A stretch of DNA of 64,000 nucleotides. It comes from Salticus scenicus. Taxonomy: Eukaryota; Arthropoda; Arachnida; Araneae; Salticidae. Positions 10,960 through 23,446 of the stretch are shown piece after piece. Location of the stretch: the NCBI GenBank assembly GCA_963930645.1, contig OZ005648.1, positions 153,208,535-153,272,534 on the forward strand, in the 5' to 3' direction. Positions within the stretch are counted from its first letter, which is position 1, and the number at the start of each line of letters is the position of its first letter. Under the pieces are notes generated by a model, which worked only from the letters and a program-made list of their open reading frames with translations, did no database searches and was not told the origin of the DNA. Both the position numbers and the translations under genes were made by a program.

Positions 10960-11500
10960 TTTTTTCCTTAATTTCGCCACTTATGCCTAAAATCTTCTGT
11001 ATTGCTAAGTTACTGTTAGAGAAGTGATATCTTTTAATCACATCAGTGTGTACTGTATTAAAAGATATAACTTCTGTTAAATAGTGAATTTCATTAAATA
11101 ATCTTCAAAAAGGAAGATTTAAGATTTCAGTGAAAATACATGGTTAAGCATTTATACAAAGACCGATCATTTTTTTTCCCCCTTACTAATTTCGCCTCTT
11201 TTACCTAGGACCTTCTGTATTGCTAAATTATTGCAACAGAAGTTATATCTTTTAATGAAACAGTAAGTGTAGGTATAAAAGGAAGATTTAAAATTTAATG
11301 AAAACAGTTGGCTAAGCATTTATACAAAGATCGACACAATTTTTTTTCACTAATCTCGCATCTTCTGTTTACGGTCTTCAGTATTACTTAATTATTGTCA
11401 CAGAAGGGATAACTTTAACGCAACAGTATATGTAAGTTTTAAGGGAAGATTTAAAATTTCAATGAAGAAACTAGGCAAAGCATTTATATCAAAATCTACA

Positions 11501-11502
<2 letters not shown>

Positions 11503-11538
<36 letters not shown>
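11503..11538. repeat. (AT)n microsatellite
   Basis: About 36 nt of uninterrupted AT dinucleotide repeat within one unit of the tandem array. Confidence 0.95.
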
Positions 11539-11540
<2 letters not shown>

Positions 11541-11788
11541 CTAATCTTGCCTCTTCTGCCTACGGCCTTCTATATTACTTAATTACTGTTACAAAAGTAA
11601 CATCTTTTAATGCAACAGTGTGTATAGGCATAAAAGGAAGATTTAAAATTTCAATAAAAATACTAAGTTAAGCATTTATATAAAGATCGACACCTTTTAT
11701 TTTAATAATTTCCTCTCTTCTGCCTATAGTTTTCTGCATTACTTAATGACTCTTACAGAAGTGATAGCTTTTAATGCAACAGTGTATG

Positions 11789-12138
11789 CACTGTTAAAAA
11801 TTTCTGTAAACTTAATGTAAATATTTATCCAGAGTCTCTGTAAATTTACAGTAATTCTTAGTTAAAAGTGAATAATCGAGATTCTCAATCTTTATTCTGT
11901 ATTTTCACCTAATTTTATTATTTATTTTTTAATTAAAATTAAAAATGACTGTTTCTACTTTAGATAAAGCATTTTAAGTCCGAAATATATTCTCAAAAAT
12001 AATTAATTAAATTAATATTAGTTATTAAAGTGAATGCATAAAAGTTTTTTAACATATCCGTTTATTTTTCTCTGTAATTTTACGTAAGACTTAAGATAAT
12101 AGATTACACAGAGTTTTCTGTTGAAATTTTTAACAGTG
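11789..12138. mobile_element. 350-bp MITE family H, copy 1, inside the tandem array
   Basis: Termini CACTGTTAAA and TTTAACAGTG are inverted. The whole body matches 15173-15523 closely (for example GAATAATCGAGATTCTCAAT in both). Removing it restores the 164-bp spacing of the surrounding array, which supports a true insertion. The target duplication here is ambiguous. Confidence 0.85.
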
Positions 12139-12350
12139 TGTATAAAGGAGAGATTCAAAACTTAGTGAAAATACTTGTGTAAACAATTATCTAAAGATTG
12201 ACTTCCTTTTTCACAAATTATATCTCTCCTGTCAACGGTCATCTACATTACTAAATTATTTTTACAGAAGATGTATCTTAATGCAAAAGCGTGTGTACAA
12301 AGAAAAGATTTAAACTTTCCACACTAATACTTACCTAAACATAGATGCAA

Positions 12351-12530
12351 ATTTTTGATTTATCAAAAACACTTAATTCTTTTTTTGAAATATTAACCCT
12401 AAAAAATAAATCTCAATACTTATAGGATATTATTAAAAAGCCAAAAGAGTTTCTAATTACAGAAACACAGTTGATCCCTTTCATCTTTGTGTATTGTATT
12501 ATAATTTTTAAGTGTATTAATGGATAAACA
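12351..12530. other. AT-rich non-coding DNA
   Basis: I see nothing supported in this gap. Confidence 0.6.
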
Positions 12531-12701
12531 CAGGAATAACAAACAACGTCTAGAACGCCAAAGGAAATTAATAAACTAGATAGCGTAGCATTTAGCGTAC
12601 CGTCATGATGACGGTACGTTGAATGTTACCGAAACAGCTGCCTATAAGCTTATTATTTCCTTTGCTGTTCAAGACGTTGTTTATTATTCCTGTGTTTATT
12701 T
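12531..12701. mobile_element. 171-bp palindromic foldback element
   Basis: The element is almost one continuous palindrome. Outer arms ATAAACACAGGAATAA pair with TTATTCCTGTGTTTAT, and the centre is GTACCGTCAT-G-ATGACGGTAC (12598-12618). No internal unique sequence remains. It could fold into a near-complete hairpin. No other copy is obvious in the window. Confidence 0.8.
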
Positions 12702-13487
12702 ATGTAATGCCGAATCTCCTATCAAAATATTACTGGACATTTAAATTGTCACAGTATATATATATATCCTGAATGCAATGTGGCAAATTTTCGTTTAAAG
12801 TCTGAAGGGAACTAATTCATAGTTGATTATTAAATAATGTTTTCATAATTTATGTGCTAATTATGTTTACGCATTAATCATTAATAGAAGACGTATGAAC
12901 ATTGGCAACTTAGTATGTAAGTAAAATATAGAATTATCGGATTGCGGAAAAGTTAAATTTCTCAGGGGAAGAAATATTTTTCCAATAAATTTAAGTCAGA
13001 AGCATATCTCCGTACAAAATCTGAAAAATTATATCTGAATTTAAAGTAAAAAAAAAAAAAAAACTCCATGATAGAATTATTTACATATCTAAGGGGGAAA
13101 GTGCAGTGTTCATATGTGCGTGAGAGAGTGGGTGTTTATTTATTTATTTTTTCCAAAAGCATTATAGGTTTTTATGTTGAAAAACAATGCTATCTGATAA
13201 ACTGTGAAATACACTAAATTCCTATAAGAGTAATTCATTTTATGCACACGAAAATTCGCAATGAGTGTAATATTATAATTTATAATTAATTACATAAGAC
13301 TAGTGAACAAAAGGGAATTTTTTTTTTCTATTCGTGCTCCGATATATATATATATATATATATATAATCAACTGACGTAATCACAAAAAAAAAAAAAAAA
13401 AAAAAAAAAAAAGACTAATATTTTAATTTTTATAACAAGACAAATAAAATAAAACATAAAAATTCTGTCAAAGATAGAATTTAGTTT
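12702..13487. other. AT-rich non-coding DNA with microsatellite
   Basis: It contains A runs near 13048-13063, an AT repeat at 13342-13367 and A runs at 13385-13412. No gene is visible. Confidence 0.6.
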
Positions 13488-13830
13488 AGTACGAAGGACT
13501 TTTAATTTCAATCTGTAAAATTGTTTTTTTTTTTTTTTTTTTTTTTTAATCTCATTTTTTTGACCGTAAAACTGAGCCACGTACTTTTTAAAATGATTGA
13601 AATGAATTAAAATGAAGTCTTGCTACCTAAATTTTATCTTTTAGTTAATTTTAAAAAAATCTAATTGTCGTGTCGAAAAACTGTTTGCACCCCTGGATTT
13701 ATAAAAATTGTCACTTTCATTTGGTACCGAATTTGTAACGATAGGACTGATATTTTTAATTTGTTTTGGTGTTACACAAAACTGGCCTAAAAAAACTCCA
13801 GACTGAAACTAATAGTCCTTCGTCCTAAAA
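13488..13830. mobile_element. Probable MITE (family F)
   Basis: Inverted arms TAGTACGAAGGACTTTTAAT (13488 on) and AATAGTCCTTCGTCCTA (to about 13827) bracket ~340 bp. The arms are ~30 bp with several mismatches. The interior is not recognised. Only one copy is seen, so confidence is moderate. Confidence 0.55.
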
Positions 13831-15172
13831 AAAAAAAATTCTTTAAAAATTTGTGAAAAATCAAAGAATTTATCATTCAGCAACCAATGTCATTATAAAT
13901 CTGTGTGTTTATGATGTCTAACGATTATTTAGATCTGGTTATTCAGAATATTGGCAATAAATAAGTATAATGAACATTGCAATTTTGTTGTATTTTTAAA
14001 ACTTTTTAATTAAAAAAAAAAAAAAAAAAACTTATAAGAAATTACATTCTTGCATTTTTGTAGTGGTTCATAATATAAATAGGTTTTAACTAAAAATTAA
14101 AGTATATTTCTATCATGATTTCCCACTTGAAAACTTCTCCACACTGGATGTTTTCAATTTCTTGGTTATACCAAATCTTGTCCAGAATTAAAAAGTTAAA
14201 AATATTATCCAACATTTTAATAATTTGCTAAAAATACCAATTGGTTAATATTACAATTCTTTAGAATTTGAATGTAAATTCGATATTTATTACCTCTAAT
14301 CTTTGCAAATCATTATTTATACACCCTTTTCAAGGACAAATATCTAAATCGAGTATTACCAAAACCACTAGATAACGCTATAAAATAATCCTATAACTAG
14401 TGAAGCAACACGACCCTGGCCAGAATTATCTTTAATCCATAAACATGAAAAGGAAAGTTTAAAAAAAAAAAAAAAATCAGATTAGATACTCTTTTATCAG
14501 GCTACAAGTGGTATTTTTAGATTTATATCTTGAAATAGAAAGAATTCAAATCTACAGGAAAAGAAAAAAAAAAAAAAAAAACTACTTCAAGCGTGCAGAA
14601 GATGCAGGTAATCGATTCAAAAATGCCAGAGAAATTTCTCTGAAAATAACTACAGTTTAAACAGAGAAAGGTCACGCCGTAACAGGATATCGGAAGATAA
14701 AAGTACCTTTATAATTCAAAGTTAGTTTCTTTGAAAATAATATGCAATTTAACTCAGCATATGTAAAAGAGAGAAAATAAAGTATTAATCGTAACCTAGT
14801 AAAAGAATATCCTGGGATTTAAATTCAACGCAGCTACTCAGGTACCTTGCCAGGTGACGACCTCGTTACATTTCACCAAGTTTCCAAGTTCGAGGGAAAT
14901 TCTGGGTCTGGCTTATACGCTTTCTGCAACTATATTGGATTGAAAAATGAGCAAGAAAATTTTAAAACGTTCTAAAAAATATATGTTTCACATAAACTAC
15001 TTTGACCTATATTTTTCTTACAAAATAAGATTTTTTTTTTTTTAAATCTTTTTTCTACAAGCTTTTCAAATTTATTTTATAGCCTCACGTGTAAAACCGG
15101 CTTCACAGTCAAAACAAGCTGAAAGTGTCGGCTCATAATTATTATTAAGTTTAATTTGAGTACACTGTTAAA
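13831..15172. other. AT-rich non-coding DNA
   Basis: No supported gene. A less repetitive, moderate-GC patch lies at about 14825-14935, but it has no long frame and no splice context that I can defend. Confidence 0.5.
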
Positions 15173-15523
15173 ACTTTCTGTAAATTTAATGTAAATATTT
15201 ATCTAGAGTCTCTGTAAATTTACAGTAATTCTTAGTTAAAAGTGAATAATCGAGATTCTCAATCTTTATTCTGTATTTTTTCCTAATTTTACTTTTTACT
15301 TTTTAACTTTTTAATTAAAATTAAAAATGACTGTTTCTATTTTAGAAAAAGCATTTTAAGTCCGAAATATATTCTCAACAATAATTAATTAAATTAAAAT
15401 TAGTTATTAAAATGAATGTATGAAATATGTTTTTTAACATCTCCGTTTATTTTTCTCCGTAATTTTACGTAAGACTTAAGATAATAGATTACACAGAGTT
15501 TTCCGTTGAAATCTTTAACAGTG
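15173..15523. mobile_element. MITE family H, copy 2
   Basis: It has CACTGTTAAA and TTTAACAGTG ends with TA on both sides and is 351 bp long. It is close to identical with the copy at 11789-12138. TA flanks could indicate a Tc1/mariner-type origin, but copy 1 does not confirm this. It has no ORF. Confidence 0.85.
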
Positions 15524-16549
15524 TAGTTGGTCATTCGTTACCAGGGTGAAAAAGAAATTGAATCCGCCTGGTGTTTTTATTCTTATTCAGAAAATAGAAA
15601 ACGTTTAGACATGATCATTAAGTTATGAAATCATACGAGATTAAAGTAGAAACATTGCAATTAAATTATTTATAGGTCCAAATTAAGACATAACCTATTG
15701 AAGTAAATGAACAGTATACCTACCTGAACATTTTAAAAATACTGTTTCGGTGGCAACACTTTACAAAATAAAACGTGCAATTTTTCATATACATAAGTAT
15801 ATATATTACACGCAAATTAAGCGCTGATGAAAGAATGACAAAATTATTGAATATCTTTAAACGTATGTTCTAAACTTTATTTAATGAAATATTTCATTTT
15901 GAATGAAGTACATTTGAATATAATTTATTTCCATGAAAATCAATGCATTATCTCTGAAAATGCTATACGTTATAAAGCAGATTTAACTTTTATACATAAT
16001 CCTATTTTATGCGTTTAATAAAAAGTTTTAATTTTGTTTATACATTATAATATCGCAACCTTATATTGACACAATTTCGCCATATACTACATTTATTCAT
16101 GAAAGAAAACTTCCAGAAAAAGTAATCTGAAAGCTTTTTCAAGCATGAAATATAATTATATTTTAAATTCAAAATGCGTTGGGAATTAATTTAGATCTTT
16201 TATATCCCAGGGTCAAAAACAAAAATAAGTTGCTTTGTAACTAAATAGATGAAGATTGTTTGATAGTGATGTTGTATAATGTCACGTGCGAGATATGAAA
16301 GAGTAATTTTAATTTACATTTTTATAAAACTAGTCCTTAAGTAATGCTTTTATTCGCCTGTGAGAGAAAATGCATTAAAAAGAATGAATTATGAAATGAG
16401 GTTATTTTCTTTATAATAAAATACGTATTGCCCTACATGGCAACTATAAATGTTTTGCCATATGTTTATATTAATATATTTTACTCTAGGAGCTCCAACT
16501 AGATTAGCATGTCGCAATACCGACTGGGTCAAACACTTTTCACACATTC
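15524..16549. other. AT-rich non-coding DNA
   Basis: I see no gene, tRNA or clear repeat in this ~1 kb. Confidence 0.6.
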
Positions 16550-16684
16550 AATATAATCATTAATATTCTATTTTAATGTCGTATTGTATGTTTGTCTAAT
16601 CGACTATCATATTTATCAAATATTAATCTTCAAAATTAGTGGTGATTATTAAATAAAAATTGTCCCTACAAGCTTACAACACTG
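16550..16684. mobile_element. Truncated hAT-like MITE (family C, copy 5)
   Basis: The right end, TAGTGGTGATTATTAAATAA followed by GTCCC..CAACACTG, matches the ends of the family C copies at 50.17 and 61.3 kb. Internal GATAGTCGATTAGAC (in inverse) matches the 61.3-kb copy. The other terminus is not recognisable. Confidence 0.55.
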
Positions 16685-17331
16685 GCCTATAATGAACTTA
16701 TTTTTTACAACAAGGATGCTCTAGCAAACATATATTTAATACATAATCTAGAATTACGGATTATTGTCAATAAAAAGTATGTAATTATTATATTATATGT
16801 TAGCAAACTTTAAAAATATCATACCATTTGTCATTGTGAAAAAGTTACATTAAATTGAGAAAAGCTGATAGTTCCTTTTATAACTAGAGTCTTTCTTTTT
16901 TTTAAATAAACCGCGATGCAATTAATACCATATTCTTTGTTTTACAAGAATATAAGGTTTCAATAAAGGTTTCAATCTTCATTTTACTGTACAGTTTATG
17001 TCTGTGAAACTTCAAGCAGCCTTAATTCCAAGGAATCTCAGTACTGACACAAATATTATAAATAGAAAAATGTAGTTCTAATATTACTAGTAGAAAATAC
17101 ACCAATTTTAGCATGGATTTGCTTATACCAAAAATGTTTTCTATTTGTGAGCAAGGTTCTTTTTTTTTTTTTTTTTTTTTTTTTTGTTCATGACTCTTCC
17201 ACTTCCATATTTATATAGAAATCTCTTATAGTATGTTTCCAAGATCAAATAAAGGGAAGTTGCTATATATAAATATAGTGATAGAAGATTCAGGAAAAAA
17301 GGGGGACCGTTAACATTATTAATTAACATAA
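16685..17331. other. AT-rich non-coding DNA
   Basis: Nothing supported apart from a T run at 17160-17185. Confidence 0.6.
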
Positions 17332-17335
17332 TTAA

Positions 17336-17650
17336 CACTTTCGCGACCGCGCATGTGTTTGTCTTTTTGGTAGTATGTTCCGCCCGTAGGCGTTATTCTT
17401 TCAAGCCACATTATTTATGAAAAAAAATTTCTATATCCATACTTTTATTACATATGAATATATATAATAATTATACTCTTTCTAGTGAAAGTATTCGTAT
17501 CAAGAGTATACTGATTGCACAAATATGAATATAGGAAATATAAATAAGAAATACAGTAATACAGCAATATACAAATTGCAAAAGAAACGCCCACTTGAGA
17601 AGCTACAGATTTCCAAATGACGTGAATCTACGTCAGCGGTCGCGAAAGTG
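17336..17650. mobile_element. piggyBac-like MITE flanked by TTAA
   Basis: Inverted termini CACTTTCGCGACCGC (17336) and GCGGTCGCGAAAGTG (17650) are each bordered by TTAA (17332-17335 and 17651-17654). A TTAA duplication with CNCTTT-type ends is characteristic of piggyBac. The 315-bp body has no transposase. Open frames crossing it are incidental. Confidence 0.85.
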
Positions 17651-17654
17651 TTAA

Positions 17655-19888
17655 TTGTAACTAGAGAGGTACATCTTTGAAGCAATACTGAAAATAACAC
17701 TGAAATAATTGTGCCCCTTTCATATTTTGAGGGTTTTTTTGTTTTTAAGTTTACAGTCCGAGTGGCAACTAAAACAAACACTTTTAAATGTGGAAAGTTT
17801 CAGTAAAATTTATATTCATTGAATAATGCATAAATGACAGGTATTGTAAGACAAACTTTTTGATAGAAAAAAAGATTACTTAACTTCTAGTATTTTTCAC
17901 CACATACTAAATGTATTAGTTAAAACGCTAGTGCCACAAATCACAAATGTGTACTTGACCCATTTACCATACAACTCAATAACTACTAATTAAGAACCAC
18001 AAAGGAAACGAGAAGTATAAAAATGTTCTTCTCGCTGTAGATTTTGCAAAGGTAGTTGATTTATATATTATCATGGTGAACAGTATTATTATTGTAATTT
18101 TCGCTTATTAATTTACCCCCTTCGCTCCTAAATTTCTTTATAGTATCATAAAAATATTCTAATGATATTATTTTATGAACGAAAATACGAAGCAAAAATA
18201 TTTCCATTATTTAAATCTTACACAAAATACATCACCAACTGCTATCCTTCAGTATGTTTATTATTTATTTTATAAGCCTCTTTTTCTTCAGCATACTTTA
18301 ACGATGTATAAATAGCATTTTGCATTCATCTTATTTCATTATACTGTTTGACATCAAAATCGAAATTCTGAAATGTTTAATGCCTTATGTAACTCCACCT
18401 TACACACCAATGCACAAATTTTAAATACTTCCATTACAAAAGTGAACAATGCGATTTAGATGAAATTGAACGGCGCCAAAAAGATAGCTCATTATATCTT
18501 ATCGAGAATTTTGAAATTATTGCACTGCCATTCTAAACTGCCCTTTAAGGCACGTTAGTTACGAGTAAGATTCGAGTAACGAGTTACTCTGCCATTGACA
18601 TTTAACGCAATTAGCAAACAATACTTTAATGATGAGGTAGGCAACAGAAGAAAACTACGTTTCATCAAGCGCAAAAGCAAAACTGTCAATTACTTCACTC
18701 TCATAATGAGTTCGAAATTCGGATACAATTGCCGTGTCACAGAATTAGCTTATGACTTATGCATCAGTAGATACAGTGTCGCTCTGTTAAATGTTATTTT
18801 TAAATACTTTTAAGAATATGGGAATAAATAGAGATTTCCAAAGCTAGAGAGTGTATATGTGTATTTTATCATTTGTTCCGTGTTTATGATGGTATTTAAA
18901 TATATCAATGCAGCTACTTCGTGAATCGTTAAAATAGATAGTGGAAATAATATTATAAATGGCAATAGTATTTAAACAAACATTTTTATTTAGAGAGAAT
19001 CTACTTTCAGTCATTAACATTGGTTTTAAAACTAACAAAATATATTTTATAATGCTGAATAATTGTTCAAGATAATTTAATACCACAGAAATTGATCGAA
19101 GGTGCATGATTTATTTTTTTAAACATTCAAAGATTTATAATTTAATTACTTTTTATACTTAGACAATAAAAAATTAAACTATGAAAATTTTTATGCTAGA
19201 CTAAATACTTTTCTGATAACAATTTGTCCAATTAAAATATCAGAATACCACAGTATTACAACACATTGAAAAAAAAAAAAAAAAAAAATTGTACAATGAA
19301 AACAACATTACGATTTCGCCTCTTTTTTTTTTTCTTTTTCTTTTCTGCAAGCCGCAAACCGGTTTTCGTTTCTATATGCAGTCAATATCCCTATATATTA
19401 GAAAAGATTTCAATTTTTGTCTGCGACCGCATCTCTTCTCAAAGGGCAGTGATCCTCGCGTCCCGAGAGGTATCAATGTTTGCCGAGTACTCCAAGGAGG
19501 GCATTTCAGCTGCTCAAAATTTTCTATCATCTTAATTAATGAAGTTATTAATTAAAAACGTCCGGTTTATAAAGGTACTTTATTTGCCATTTATCAAAAA
19601 GTTTTTCTTATGCCGTTGGCATGACATGGAAAATGACATCATGATAGAAAATCATGACGTCATTTTCCACAGGAAAATTAAAATGTGATACATGGTGCAA
19701 ATAATAATAATAATAATAATAAAATTAAATTTAAAAAATAATAATAATAAGTCTCAATGTTAGTATTAGTAAAAAAAATTTCGTCCATTTTTTTCCCCTT
19801 CTTTCTGTCTTTTCTTGGCTTTTTTTTTTTTTTTTTTTTACTTTTAGAAAATTAGGTTTTCTTATTGGCAGTCTCATATGTTGTTTAT

Positions 19889-19924
<36 letters not shown>

Positions 19925-20785
19925 GGTTCTCTCTTATTAATTATTTATTTTGAATAATGAAATAATGTCGTGTCTGTCTGTATGATTGACAGCATTTATT
20001 TTTGTCTTTATTTATTTCTATTTAATCTAAAAACATATTTTAAAATACTTCGGATATATTTTGGCATAAAAAAAATAGAATCAAATTCAAACTCTTTTAT
20101 AAATCTTCTAATTTCGTACTAGTAATTTTTTAATACTACAGAATTAGGCATTTCGTATTTATGATTATGGCAAGAAAAAAAATTCACCATCAAAAACTCT
20201 TATAGAGAATCGAGTACATTTTATCATTCGTTATTTTAAAAAGTAAATAGGAAAAAATTATAAAATAAAGCCGTAGGAGATTTTTTCAATTAAAATAATC
20301 ATATTAAAAATAAACTTCTTTTCTTCAGATATTTTTGAATGTTTGAAATCATTATACATTAGAAATATATGTAGACTATTATATACTGTCCTAAATTAAC
20401 TAAAAAATTTAATAGTAAAAAGTATAAGCATCAGAAAAAAAAGGTACTAAATTCTTTTTTCTTTTTCTTTTCTTTCATTTTTTTTTTTTTTTTTTGTAAC
20501 AGGCAAATACCAAAAAATTCATCGCTAAATAGTGACAAAGATTTAGAAGTCGCCAAGTAGGTGATATACTAAAGCAGTAACGCAAAATGGTCTATATATT
20601 ACGGATTTCTTTCTATTCTAAAAAAATTACTATTTTAAGCATAATATTTCATTATAAAAAGAGGGGGGGATATTAAATATTATGTATTTCAATTTGACGT
20701 TGAATGTGGAAATTTCCATAACGTTTTTCTGCTTTTGTCTTGTGTTATGCACTAGTAATATTCTTATTCAGTGAAAAGCAATGCA
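17655..20785. other. AT-rich non-coding DNA
   Basis: No gene is supported. Notable items are a hairpin of GGAAAATGAC..GTCATTTTCC type at about 19628-19672, a TAA repeat at 19700-19722, and long T runs at 19819-19840, 19890-19920 and 20479-20496. Confidence 0.55.
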
Positions 20786-20895
20786 GTGAATAGGCGGGCA
20801 GGGCCTCGCAAGGGTTAATAAGTGAAGAGAGGTGGGGGAGGCGAAGCCTCCTCTCGGGGGTTGGTCAGCAGAGCTAGCAGGGGACAAAGCCGCCC
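20786..20895. other. Local GC-rich patch with a tight hairpin
   Basis: About 110 bp of high GC lies in a very AT-rich setting. It contains the hairpin GGAGGC-GAA-GCCTCC near 20839-20853 and the run CTCTCGGGGGTTGG. It has no open frame with splice context. It is probably a piece of a repeat. The origin is unknown. Confidence 0.5.
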
Positions 20896-22066
20896 AGTAT
20901 ATTAAAATAATAAAAATTAACTTCTTTTCTATTACATTAAACTTTTAGTTATTAGAAACGGCTAAATTTGTAGCACTTTCTCACAGAATAATGATGGTAG
21001 TGTACTCAGCAGTTATTATTTTGAATACTATATATATATTTGTTTTCTCTGTCATTAGTTTAATGGTCCTTTTTTATTATCATTCTTGTCGGTGTAAGTA
21101 TTTTAAGTTATTATAGTAACTTATTGGTTCTTAATTTATATCGCATATTTTTGTGTCAGTCTTTTCCTCTAAGTTAAATTCAGTTCTATATTTTTGTGTG
21201 TTGTTATTGTTTTAGTTCTATTAATTGCTAAATTTTAAGATTAAATTTTATTAAGTTATCTATCCTTTATATATATATATATACATTAATAGTTTGTAGT
21301 ACTTCGAAAGAATAATACAAAAACTGCTTTATATAAAAAGTGGTATTCAAAACAATGACTGCTGAGAACCCTGTGAAAGATAAAAGTCTAAATTTTAGAA
21401 AATGAATCTTGTCACGATGAAACTGTTTAAATACATCCAATTAACTTATTAATCAGAGTCTAATGAAAATATCTGAATGTTGATACGGCTAGAAACTACT
21501 TCCTCTTATTAGTCCCCCACCCATATACCATAGATAAGAGTTTCTCTTTAAAAAGATAGGAACACGCCTAGTTGTAAGGGCGTAGTAATTTCTAGGATAT
21601 ATTTTCTTTTCAAAAAGTTATTTCAAACAGTTAAGTAGACTGAAAAATTCGCTCTTTTTCTAAAGAAAGTGACAGATCAATTATCTCATGTGATTATTTG
21701 AAACAAAAGGTAATTATTTACGAAAATTATCCATTTGTAGAACATTAACTTTATAAATTTTAGAGGAGTAAAGCTGAACTCATATACAAATTGAATCACT
21801 AATAATAAAATAATAATGATAACAGTGTAAATTTTGACGCTTTTTTTTTATTGTAAATTAAATATTTATATAAATTATTAATATCTTGTAAAATAAGTCT
21901 TTAAATATAATAATTACATATAATTAAAAAAAAAAATCCACTTTATAGAATAGTGGTTTAACTTTTAGTAGAAGAATACAATTTTTGTTTTATTAGTAAA
22001 TTACATTGTTAGATGTTACAAATATATTTTCCCCATATTTTTTCCCTTCTTAATTCTCTCCCTCTG

Positions 22067-22101
<35 letters not shown>

Positions 22102-23256
22102 GCTGTTGGTGTTTAATTTTAGTCTATACTGACGACTATCTGCGTGCTTCCCTGCATGCACGAAATGCAGAAAATAACTGCATGAAATTGCATTTATTTA
22201 TGATTGGAAACTAATAAAACCTACAGATGTTTTTTTTAAAAGAACATTCGCTGTAATAAAGTTATTTAAATATTCTTCCGAAGTTTTGCTAAAATGGAAG
22301 AATTAATTTCATACTCAAGTTTTTATTTATTTATTTATTTATTATTATTATTATTTCAATATCCAAGCTAATACTCAATATATTTTAGCAATATATTTTA
22401 TTCAACATTCTACATCATTTATTTAATTCCGATTTGTAAATAATTTATAGAGCATTTATCTCAAAGTTCTGATAGGACATTGGAGCATTTTTACTTTGAG
22501 ACAGCCTCACATCGAAAAGTTAAATTTCAGTATTACATTGTCATTATGGTCGATAAAAAAGGGCGTAAATAAATGCAATTTTTTAGGTGTAACTGATCCA
22601 TAAACATCCTTATATATATATATATATATATATTCATATAGCACATATTCTCCAGAGGATATCATCGGGAAATCTTGGTAATTTCTTCGCGTCCCGAGGA
22701 CGCTTTGAGAATATCTTAGAGAGAAGACGTACTATATGGGATATATTAGTCTTATAAAATTAATATGTATGTCTCAAAATGAAAATGACTAAATCTTAAC
22801 AGAAACACAATTCACTGCTAATAAGATCAGCTGCGATTAATATACATTTGCATAAATATTTCGGGAAAATGTTACTTACTCTAAAATTAATTTTGAAAAT
22901 ACTAAAATTTTTGTAATATTTCTAGTGAATTAATGTAAATACTTATTATTCAGAAGGGAAAAAATAAAGGTTATTATGTATTAATGGAATATCAGAAATA
23001 TTTATGGACGTAGATTTAAGCAACAAAAACCTGTGAAACTGCAATTTTACGGATGTATATTTGCGTATTTGAAAATTTAATAAGAAATTATTACTCTAAT
23101 AAGAAATCTGGAATTTAATAACCTCTCGAAATACTTCTTTCCTTTATAATAATATTTTTTAAATACTCTAGTAAAACTTTTTAAATCTATTAATGCACTC
23201 TCTAAAATATGAAGAATGAGATCTGATTCTTAAAGAGACGCATATCACTTTATGAA
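20896..23256. other. AT-rich non-coding DNA with a dispersed repeat
   Basis: Positions 21299-21380 (GCTTTATATAAAAAGTGG.. and GACTGCTGAGAACCCTGT) match inverted sequence near 38870-38945 and direct sequence near 39003-39025, so an unnamed dispersed repeat is present. A T run spans about 22071-22098 and an AT repeat 22612-22633. No gene is visible. Confidence 0.5.
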
Positions 23257-23345
23257 CATGCCAAAATGAATCCAACCCGTATAAAGAATGAATCCAAACC
23301 GTATAAAGAATGAATCCAACCCGAAACTCCAAAATGAATCCAACC
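23257..23345 (+). repeat. ~22-bp tandem motif, about four copies
   Basis: The motif AATGAATCCAACCCGTATAA recurs with small changes from about 23263 to 23350. A frame through it is an artefact of the repeat. The GAATCCAACCC core resembles motifs in the CCCGAA-rich element at 25631-26472. Confidence 0.8.
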
Positions 23346-23401
23346 CGTCTAATATCACTCTCCATTAAGAGTGATATTATTCCAAGTTATTTCCTCAAAA
23401 G

Positions 23402-23406
<5 letters not shown>

Positions 23407-23443
<37 letters not shown>
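23407..23443 (+). repeat. (AG)n microsatellite
   Basis: About 37 nt of pure AG repeat. Confidence 0.95.

Positions 23444-23446
<3 letters not shown>

Larger units (their letters stand above)
10960..12350 (+). repeat. ~164-bp tandem array, about six units, interrupted
   Basis: A block reading CTTCTGTATT..TAATTATT..ACAGAAG..TCTTTTAATGCAACAG..AAGGAAGATTTAAAATTTC recurs in parts. Its anchor falls at about 10993, 11211, 11375, 11566, 11730 and 12239. The spacing of 164 bp is lengthened by a 36-bp AT microsatellite in one unit and by a 350-bp MITE in the last interval. Units are diverged, so this is an old local satellite. Confidence 0.8.

Noticed and set aside
23257..23345. CRISPR-like repeats or repeat protein
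   Set aside because: Units are contiguous without unique spacers and the genome is eukaryotic. The protein frame is an artefact of a 22-bp tandem.
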